A stretch of DNA of 13,249 nt, taken from NCBI GenBank assembly GCA_030426705.1, contig JAUHXW010000051.1:1-13249 (forward strand). Direction: 5' to 3'. The DNA is from Gammaproteobacteria bacterium. GTDB taxonomy: Bacteria; Pseudomonadota; Gammaproteobacteria; Xanthomonadales; Marinicellaceae. Position 1 is the first letter of the stretch; every line of letters starts with the position of its first letter. The position numbers and the translations under genes were made by a program. The notes under the pieces are model-generated. The model saw only the letters and a program-made list of their open reading frames with translations. It had not been told where the DNA came from and made no database searches. Positions 6,912 through 12,056 of the stretch are shown piece after piece.

Positions 6912-7124
6912 CAGAGCTGCTGAGTAGCTCGACCGGTAGAGTCGGTTGGTGAGCGTTAGCGAATCAGAGACGAAGAGAATAGCCAAAGAGCTTATGGCGG
7001 TTTTGCGAAGCAAAGAAGCCTTAAGTGAATGGCGTCATTCGTGCGAAGTTATATGCCATGACTGCCGTGGTCGCTTTCACTTTAGTCTGGAACAAAAGTG
7101 AATGAAGACCCAAAGTCATTCCTT
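6912..7124 (+). repeat. Dispersed structured repeat, copy B (with 64-bp insert)
   Basis: This is the second long copy of the element at 4753-4902. Block 1 is at 6913-6977 and block 2 at 7042-7124, separated by 64 bp (6978-7041) absent from copy A. The opening hairpin is kept (GAGCTGC at 6914-6920 and GTAGCTC at 6924-6930, one G-U pair). The closing hairpin has arms TTCACTTTAGT (7076-7086) and ACAAAAGTGAA (7092-7102) around CTGGA. Stem length and loop length are the same as in A, with one mismatch. A 15-codon frame (7058-7105) matches that of copy A. The insert has its own hairpin centred on GCGAAGC (7005-7011). The element starts 1 bp after one stop codon and forms the 3' end of the convergent methyltransferase gene. 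Confidence 0.88.
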
Positions 7125-7771
7125 TTTAATTTTTGTACCAAAACAAATTCATCTTTGGTTTCTTTGCCATTATGAATGTGGACGATTTGCTCATGTTTCA
7201 GTAATGAACAGCCGGCTTTTTCCAACTGTGATTTGATGAAATCAATGTCATGATAATACACATAGGTTCTGCCATCAGCTGATTGGGAGGTTTGGTAGCC
7301 ATCAGGTTCATCTGATGAGGTTGTGCTGAGGTAAATGATGCCATTGTTATTAAGTATTTTTACCATTTTATTGAGCATGGCCTTCATGTCTTTGTATGAT
7401 AAGTAAGGCAAACAAAAACCACAAACAATCACATCGTATTGAGCATTCAGTGAATCAACCGCTCTACAATCCAGTAAGTGATAGTTACAATCAGGGTTCA
7501 GTCGCTTCGCCAGTTCTATCATTCTTGGCGCCAAATCGACACCTGTGATTTGCAGCTCGGGTCTGCTTTGTAACAAATAGTAGTCGACCTGCCCTGGTCC
7601 ACAAGCGATGTCCAAAACCGTTTGGTGGGAATTTCCCATGGCTTGCAGCAACCCATCGTAACTTGGCTGATAAAGTTTAAAATCTTTGAAATAAGCCAGG
7701 TATTGATCGGCATAATGATTAAAGGCAGATATGGTTTCTCGATAATTGTCAGGTAAAGGCTTACTATTCAT
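7082..7771 (-). CDS. Class I SAM-dependent methyltransferase with repeat-derived C-terminus
   Basis: This 229-residue protein has a Rossmann-type methyltransferase core. Motif I, VLDIACGPGQ, is at 52-61; the acidic end of strand 2, ITGVDLAPRMIELAK, at about 75-89 binds the SAM ribose. YHLLDCRAVDSL and YDVIVCGFCLPYLS form motifs II/III, and NNGIIYLSTTSSDE motif IV. The substrate is not predictable; small-molecule methylation is most common for this fold. The ATG at 7771 is preferred over an in-frame GTG at 7777, because a TATAAT lies 6 nt upstream of the ATG and overlaps the region just before the GTG. The last 13 residues (RNDFGSSFTFVPD) and the stop lie inside repeat copy B. The ancestral protein probably ended near LVQKLK. 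It is divergent from the NGFE-tailed protein gene. Confidence 0.85.
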   Translation of the reverse strand: MNSKPLPDNYRETISAFNHYADQYLAYFKDFKLYQPSYDGLLQAMGNSHQTVLDIACGPGQVDYYLLQSRPELQITGVDLAPRMIELAKRLNPDCNYHLLDCRAVDSLNAQYDVIVCGFCLPYLSYKDMKAMLNKMVKILNNNGIIYLSTTSSDEPDGYQTSQSADGRTYVYYHDIDFIKSQLEKAGCSLLKHEQIVHIHNGKETKDEFVLVQKLKRNDFGSSFTFVPD

Positions 7772-7777
7772 AACCAC

Positions 7778-7811
7778 ATTATAGATATGTTTATACTGGT
7801 TGTGATATAAA
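7778..7811. promoter_or_regulatory. Divergent promoters of the methyltransferase and NGFE-tailed protein genes
   Basis: On the minus strand a perfect TATAAT (7783-7778) lies 6 nt before the methyltransferase ATG, with a 4-of-6 -35 ATCACA 17 bp upstream (7806-7801). This predicts a leaderless transcript. On the plus strand an extended -10, TGATATAAA (7803-7811), would start transcription near 7818, leaving a leader of about 25 nt for the gene at 7843. The minus-strand -35 and the plus-strand -10 overlap, so the two promoters probably compete. Confidence 0.5.
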
Positions 7812-7842
7812 GTTGGTATCGCACTGGTTCAGCGAGGTTATG

Positions 7843-8400
7843 ATGAAATGTTTCTTTGGTTTAATTTTGCTTTTTGGTTTTAACCAGACGGGTTCGGGTC
7901 AAAATCTTTTGGTCAACGGAACTTTTGACAGTGATTTTTCTGGCTGGTTTGCTTTTTCAACCCTTTCGCATGAACCTGGAGATGGTGCCAGCATTTCTGG
8001 TAATGGCAGCATGCGGAATGAAAGCGATACCAATAACAATGCCAGTTTTCCCGCCATTTCTGACCGGTTTGCGGTTGTGCCACAACATCTGTACATGACT
8101 GGCGTTTCATTTAAAGTTCCATTAACAAGTTCCGTGCCCAGGGCTTGGTACTGGATTGTTTGGTACGATGACATGCAAGTAGAAATTGGCCAATCTAATG
8201 ATGTCACATCGGTTTATGATGTAGAAAAAAATGTTTGGCATGACTTGACTGGTCTCAGGCAGGCACCCATGAATGCCGCTTATGGCGAATTGCGCGTATA
8301 TTTTCAAACCAATGAACCTGGAACTATTGATGTGCCTTTTGGTCTTTGGGATGATTTGTTTGTATTTGAAGAAACCATTTTTGTGAATGGTTTTGAATGA
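7843..8400 (+). CDS. Exported galactose-binding-like (CBM-type) protein with C-terminal NGFE tail
   Basis: This is a 185-residue secreted protein of unknown function. A signal peptide (MKCFFGLILLFGFNQTGSG) is followed directly by NLLVNGTFDSDFSGW, the opening signature of CBM4/9-like and other galactose-binding jelly-roll domains. The rest alternates beta-strand-like segments with a tryptophan-rich middle (RAWYWIVWYDD), and there are no cysteines in the mature part. The chain ends ...FEETIFVNGFE, a short hydrophobic-then-GFE tail that I have met on exported proteins of Xanthomonadales- and Marinicella-type bacteria. The ATG at 7843 is chosen because GAGG (7834-7837) stands 5 nt before it; an adjacent in-frame ATG at 7840 is too close. 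The stop codon abuts repeat fragment C. Confidence 0.7.
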   Translation: MKCFFGLILLFGFNQTGSGQNLLVNGTFDSDFSGWFAFSTLSHEPGDGASISGNGSMRNESDTNNNASFPAISDRFAVVPQHLYMTGVSFKVPLTSSVPRAWYWIVWYDDMQVEIGQSNDVTSVYDVEKNVWHDLTGLRQAPMNAAYGELRVYFQTNEPGTIDVPFGLWDDLFVFEETIFVNGFE

Positions 8401-8468
8401 AGAAGGAATGACTTTGGGTCTTACTCTAATCGTCCAAAATCTGGCTAGGACAAACCTACATCCTTCTT
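8400..8468. repeat. Repeat fragment C (inverted) within an imperfect hairpin
   Basis: Positions 8403-8422 (AAGGAATGACTTTGGGTCTT) are an exact 20-base inverted match to the end of copy B (7105-7124) and match copy A at 17 of 20 bases. The rest of the element is absent. The fragment forms the left arm of an imperfect inverted repeat: AAGAAGGA (8400-8407) is complementary to TCCTTCTT (8461-8468), with a following TG/CA pair after one bulged base. It directly follows the stop codon of the NGFE-tailed protein gene. It could act in transcript 3'-end formation, but no T-run follows. Confidence 0.6.
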
Positions 8469-8700
8469 TACGTCTTGCTATCAACAAAAACAGCCTAGTC
8501 TTCTTACGCTTTACTGGCCGAATTGATTAGCAACTATCTATTAATTTACCTTAGTTGCAAAGGTTTTGGTAATTTTTTATCAGTCTCTATTGTCATTATT
8601 TTGTGTTTCTCTAAATCAGCAAAATCCATGGTTTTCACGTAACATTGATGTCAGCTTCTGTAAGTTATTAATCTGATTAACTATTTTACAGGAGTAATCA
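8469..8700 (+). promoter_or_regulatory. Intergenic region with promoter and ribosome-binding site of the hemerythrin gene
   Basis: I see no gene here. A 7-bp inverted repeat, GCAACTA (8530-8536) and TAGTTGC (8552-8558), is followed by T-rich sequence and could be a weak terminator for the upstream gene. A sigma-70-like promoter, TTGATG (8645-8650) and TAATCT (8669-8674) 18 bp apart, precedes the hemerythrin gene. The -10 lies in the palindrome TTAATC-T-GATTAA (8668-8680), a possible operator. AGGAG at 8690-8694, 6 nt before the ATG, is a strong Shine-Dalgarno, unlike most genes in this window. Confidence 0.45.
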
Positions 8701-9144
8701 ATGAATATTTATCAAAGTATTGAACAAGATCATCATATACAAAGGCAACTGGTGGATAAATTGCTTGAAACCAGTGGTGAAAGTGAAGAACGCAGTTCGA
8801 TATTTGAGCAGCTCAAAAACGAGCTGGCCGCTCATGCAGATGCAGAAGAGCGTTATTTTTACGTACCATTGATTCAATTGGATAAAACCCAAGAGCACGC
8901 CAGACATGGTATTGCTGAACATCATGAAATTGATGAGTTGATTGAACAGCTTGAAACCACCGATGCCAGCTCGCCTGCATGGTTGGTTTATGCCAAGGAT
9001 TTGGCGCACAAAGTAAAACACCATCTTGAGGAAGAAGAGCAAGATTATTTTCCGGTGGCCGAAGACATGTTGAGCGATGACAAATCCAAAGTGCTGGCGG
9101 ATGAATACTTGGCAGCCATGTTGAAAGCCAGACAAAACAATTAA
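8701..9144 (+). CDS. Hemerythrin HHE cation-binding domain protein
   Basis: This 147-residue cytoplasmic four-helix protein is expected to carry a non-haem di-iron site that binds O2, NO or other oxidants. Metal-ligand candidates appear in the family order. His11/His12 are in EQDHHIQRQL, His45 and Glu49 in AAHADAEERYFY, His74/His75 in AEHHEIDEL, and His103, His107/His108 and acidic residues in LAHKVKHHLEEEEQDYFP. The full domain occupies about residues 4-125. The length is typical of stand-alone HHE proteins. It opens a same-strand set: the MgtC-like gene starts 9 bp after its stop and the DUF3185 gene 43 bp after that, ending at an intrinsic terminator. Its promoter, -10 palindrome and Shine-Dalgarno are the best in the window. 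A role in oxidative or nitrosative stress is inference. Confidence 0.9.
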   Translation: MNIYQSIEQDHHIQRQLVDKLLETSGESEERSSIFEQLKNELAAHADAEERYFYVPLIQLDKTQEHARHGIAEHHEIDELIEQLETTDASSPAWLVYAKDLAHKVKHHLEEEEQDYFPVAEDMLSDDKSKVLADEYLAAMLKARQNN

Positions 9145-9153
9145 TTTTTTATC

Positions 9154-9633
9154 ATGATTGAAGCATTACAAAGCTGGTTTAACGACTACATCAATTGGCA
9201 ATTGATTACCAAACACTTCAGTTTGATTCTGGTGGCTTTGGTGTTGACTTTGCCGGTGGCTTATAACAGAGAGACTCGTTCAAATGGTGCGGGATTGAGA
9301 ACTTATCCATTGGTCGCAATTGCGACTTGTTCCTATACGCTGTTGGCTTTGGATGTGCTGGGAGACAGTGAAGCACTGGGCAAATTTATGGCTGGTATAG
9401 TGACAGGCATTGGTTTTATCGGCGGTGGGGCAATATTGAAGTCCTCCAGTGATTCCAGAATAACTGGTTTAGCAAACGCTGCCAGTATTTGGAATACAGG
9501 AGCCATTGGTATGGCTGTAGCCTGGCAGCGGTTTGAAATAGCTTTACTGATTGCCGTGTTGAACTTTTTTATTTTACGAATTGGGCATGAGGCCAAGAAA
9601 GTGGTTAAGGATGATTGTGAGAAGGAAACCTGA
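9154..9633 (+). CDS. MgtC/SapB family membrane protein
   Basis: This 159-residue inner-membrane protein matches the conserved MgtC/SapB N-terminal domain. The signature YNRETRSNGAGLRTYPLVAIATC is at 37-59, the glycine-rich GIGFIGGGAIL at 85-95, and GLANAASIWNTGAIGMAVAW at 105-124. Four to five hydrophobic helices are visible. The C-terminal cytoplasmic ACT-like domain of true MgtC is absent, so this is the short SapB-type form, truncated after the last helix with a charged tail. MgtC proteins are linked to magnesium limitation, acid and intracellular stress and to modulation of ATP synthase, but short forms are poorly understood. The ATG at 9154 lies 9 bp after the hemerythrin stop and lacks a clear Shine-Dalgarno, so translational coupling is likely. 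Confidence 0.9.
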   Translation: MIEALQSWFNDYINWQLITKHFSLILVALVLTLPVAYNRETRSNGAGLRTYPLVAIATCSYTLLALDVLGDSEALGKFMAGIVTGIGFIGGGAILKSSSDSRITGLANAASIWNTGAIGMAVAWQRFEIALLIAVLNFFILRIGHEAKKVVKDDCEKET

Positions 9634-9676
9634 GATGAATGTCCAGGTCTTGTTTAGTTAAATAGGAGAATAAGTG

Positions 9677-9877
9677 ATGAGTACGAACAAAATTTTAGGT
9701 GTGGTATTGCTGATTTTAGGAGTGGTTTTGGTGCTGTTTGGTTTGAATGCCACCGAATCACCAGCTGAAGAAATTTCCGAAGCAGTGACTGGTAGATATA
9801 CCGATCAGACCATGTGGTATCTGATTGGTGGCGCGGTGTCAGCTTTGGTGGGTTTGGTTTTGACTTTAAAGAAATAG
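9677..9877 (+). CDS. DUF3185 family small membrane protein
   Basis: This is a 66-residue protein with two membrane helices, about residues 6-22 (LGVVLLILGVVLVLFGL) and 48-64 (WYLIGGAVSALVGLVLTL). They are separated by a polar loop containing the family's FTG-like TGRYTDQTMWYLIGG segment. This arrangement and length match DUF3185 proteins, whose function is unknown. The ATG at 9677 is chosen over an adjacent in-frame GTG at 9674 because AGGAGA (9664-9669) is 7 nt upstream. It is the last gene before a strong intrinsic terminator and follows the MgtC-like gene by 43 bp, so probably belongs to the same transcript. Confidence 0.85.
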   Translation: MSTNKILGVVLLILGVVLVLFGLNATESPAEEISEAVTGRYTDQTMWYLIGGAVSALVGLVLTLKK

Positions 9878-9893
9878 CATTGACCACAAGCAC

Positions 9894-9923
9894 AAAAAAG
9901 GGTCCAACTCGGGACCCTTTTTT
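9894..9923. terminator. Bidirectional intrinsic terminator between DUF3185 gene and htpG
   Basis: A perfect 12-bp stem, AAAAAAGGGTCC (9894-9905) and GGACCCTTTTTT (9912-9923), encloses a 6-nt loop. The T-tract on one strand and the A-tract (T-tract on the other strand) make it work in both directions. It lies 16 bp after the DUF3185 stop and 18 bp after the htpG stop as read on its strand. Confidence 0.93.
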
Positions 9924-9941
9924 AATTTCAGATGAAAAGCT

Positions 9942-11834
9942 TTATTTCAATATATCCAACATCAACTTGTTCATTTTATGCACATGTTCAGCTGGATTTT
10001 TTAATTGCCCGCCTTCGGCCAACAAGGCTTGCTCATACAGCAACTCAGACCACTGTTTAAAATGATCTTCATTGTCGATATGTTCAATGTGCTGCACCAA
10101 TGGATGGTCCAGGTTTAATTCTAAAGCAGGCAATTGACCTGGCATGGCTTGTCCAGCCTGTTCCATCAGTTTTTGCATGTGAATGGCCATGGCATGTTCG
10201 TCCATCACCAAACAACTGGCAGAATCAACCAAACGGGTTGAGGCAGTCACTTCACTGACATGTTCCTTGAGGTGCTTTTGCACTTTTTCCAGGAAAGATT
10301 TATCGGCTTCTGAAGGTTCTTCTTCCTTTTTGTCATCTTTACCCAAATCCAGTTTGCCTTTGGCCACAGACTGGAATTTTTTGCCATCGTATTCTTGGAC
10401 ATGACCCATCATCCACTCATCAATGCGACTGTGCATCAACAGCACTTCCACGCCTTCTTTCTTGAAAAGTTCAAGATGCGGAGAGTTCTTGACGGCTTCA
10501 TAGGACTCGCCAGTGATGTAGTAAATCTTGTCTTGTTCGGAATTCATGCGACTGATGTAGTCATCCAAAGGAACATTTTCAGTGGCATCATCATTGTGAG
10601 TTGACGCAAAGCGTAACAGTTTCAATACCGCTTCACGATTGGAAAAGTCTTCCACCACACCTTCTTTCAAAGTGTCACCAAACTCTTTCCAGAAATTGGC
10701 GTAAACTTCGTTGTCCAAAGATTTTTTCTTCAACAAGCCAAGCACACGTTTAACCAAACCGGATTTTATTTTTTGTAACAAAGGGTTGTCTTGTAAAATC
10801 TCACGGGATACATTGAGTGGTAAGTCATTAGAATCAACCACGCCTTTAACAAAGCGCAGGTAATCTGGCAACAACTCCTTGGCGGCATCCATGATGAAAA
10901 CACGTTTGATAAACAGTTTCAAACCTTCGCGGTCATCCGGGTTTTGAAACATTTGAAACGGTGATTTACTTGGGATGTATAACAAATTGCTGTAACTTTG
11001 TGTGCCCTCAATGTGGTTATGAGTCCAGAAAGCCGCATCATTAAAATCATTGGAAATTTGTTTATAAAATGCCTGATAGTCTTCGTCTTTGACATCTGCA
11101 GGCGCTTTTTTCCACAGGGCAGTGGCATCATTAACCACTTCATATTCAGGGGTTTTGGCCGGAATTTCATTGCCATCGTCATCTTTTTCCGGATAAGTCA
11201 CTTCCAGCATTTTGATGGGGAAAGCCACATGTTCCGAATATTTTTTGATGAGACTTTTTAATCTGAAATTATCAGCAAAGTCTGCTTCTTCATCACGCAA
11301 GTGCAGGATGATTTCTGTGCCTTGTGTGTCTTTGTTAATGGCGGTCAAAGTGTAGGCATTTTTACCATCTGACTTCCATGAAATGGCTTGCTCTGGTTCA
11401 GCACCTGCTTTTAAAGTTCTGATTTCAACTTCTTTGGCCACAATAAAGGAAGCATAAAAGCCCACACCAAATTGTCCGATCAAATTGGCATCATCGCGGT
11501 CTTTTTTAGCAATTGATTCCAGGAATTTCTTGGTGCCTGAATTGGCAATGGTGCCAATGTTCTCAATCACTTCATCACGTGTCATACCAATACCGTTATC
11601 GGTTATGGTAACTGTTTTGGCTTCGGCATCAAAATCCACCTTAATAAAAAGGTCCTCACTCAAAAGCTCTGGTTTTTTGATGGCTTCAAAGCGTAATTTG
11701 TCACAAGCGTCTGAGGCGTTTGAGATCAATTCTCTGAGGAAGATTTCTTTGTTTGAATACAGTGAGTGAATCACCAGATCCAGAACTTGATTCACCTCTG
11801 CCTGAAATTCAAATTTTTCTGCTGTGTTAGTCAT
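9942..11834 (-). CDS. htpG: Molecular chaperone HtpG (bacterial Hsp90)
   Basis: This ATP-dependent dimeric cytoplasmic chaperone has 630 residues; E. coli HtpG has 624. The GHKL ATPase domain is complete, with catalytic Glu35 in FLRELISNASDACDKLR, the nucleotide-binding DNGIGMT at 79-85, and GTIANSGTKKF and GQFGVGFYASF (about 120-130) forming the lid and phosphate contacts. The middle domain contains GVVDSNDLPLNVSREILQ with the conserved catalytic-loop arginine. The C-terminal dimerisation domain ends in ...MNKLMLDILK. No truncation or frameshift is apparent. The gene stands alone on the minus strand between the intrinsic terminator and a heat-shock-type promoter. There is no clear Shine-Dalgarno before the ATG. 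Confidence 0.98.
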   Translation of the reverse strand: MTNTAEKFEFQAEVNQVLDLVIHSLYSNKEIFLRELISNASDACDKLRFEAIKKPELLSEDLFIKVDFDAEAKTVTITDNGIGMTRDEVIENIGTIANSGTKKFLESIAKKDRDDANLIGQFGVGFYASFIVAKEVEIRTLKAGAEPEQAISWKSDGKNAYTLTAINKDTQGTEIILHLRDEEADFADNFRLKSLIKKYSEHVAFPIKMLEVTYPEKDDDGNEIPAKTPEYEVVNDATALWKKAPADVKDEDYQAFYKQISNDFNDAAFWTHNHIEGTQSYSNLLYIPSKSPFQMFQNPDDREGLKLFIKRVFIMDAAKELLPDYLRFVKGVVDSNDLPLNVSREILQDNPLLQKIKSGLVKRVLGLLKKKSLDNEVYANFWKEFGDTLKEGVVEDFSNREAVLKLLRFASTHNDDATENVPLDDYISRMNSEQDKIYYITGESYEAVKNSPHLELFKKEGVEVLLMHSRIDEWMMGHVQEYDGKKFQSVAKGKLDLGKDDKKEEEPSEADKSFLEKVQKHLKEHVSEVTASTRLVDSASCLVMDEHAMAIHMQKLMEQAGQAMPGQLPALELNLDHPLVQHIEHIDNEDHFKQWSELLYEQALLAEGGQLKNPAEHVHKMNKLMLDILK

Positions 11835-11864
11835 TTTTTATCATTAAAGTTTCGGTTGGCTCTA

Positions 11865-11892
11865 AGGTAGGGGCAAGTTATTTGATATCAAG
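11865..11892 (-). promoter_or_regulatory. Sigma-32 (RpoH)-like promoter of htpG
   Basis: On the minus strand CTTGATA (11892-11886) is followed after 12 bp by CCCCTACCT (11873-11865). This resembles the RpoH consensus CTTGAA...CCCCAT-T. It would start transcription about 25 nt before the htpG ATG. htpG is a classical RpoH target, so sequence and context agree. Confidence 0.65.
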
Positions 11893-12056
11893 GTATGTCA
11901 AAGAAAATTACAGCAGAACGAGCTTGTCACAATCATTCCCTGGAGGCAGTCTCAGAAAAAGTAAATTCGTTGAGTTTTTCTTTGGAGATTGGGTTAAGAT
12001 GGCAGCAGGAACAAGCATCAGGGATGAATCTTCAAACTATTTCAGAGGTAAACTTA

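Noticed and set aside
7105..8422. A complete transposon bounded by the 20-bp inverted matches
   Set aside because: No transposase lies between them, no target duplication is visible, and the left match is part of a longer repeat found elsewhere in the window. Only a recombination or insertion-preference explanation is kept.
8698..9135. A 145-codon frame antisense to the hemerythrin gene
   Set aside because: It is a mirror of the strong HHE-domain frame, and its hydrophobic/aromatic composition is what the reverse strand of such a gene yields.
11893..12056. Cyclic-di-GMP or other riboswitch in the leader of the exported protein gene
   Set aside because: I looked for a GEMM-type core and found no convincing match or terminator/anti-terminator pair.
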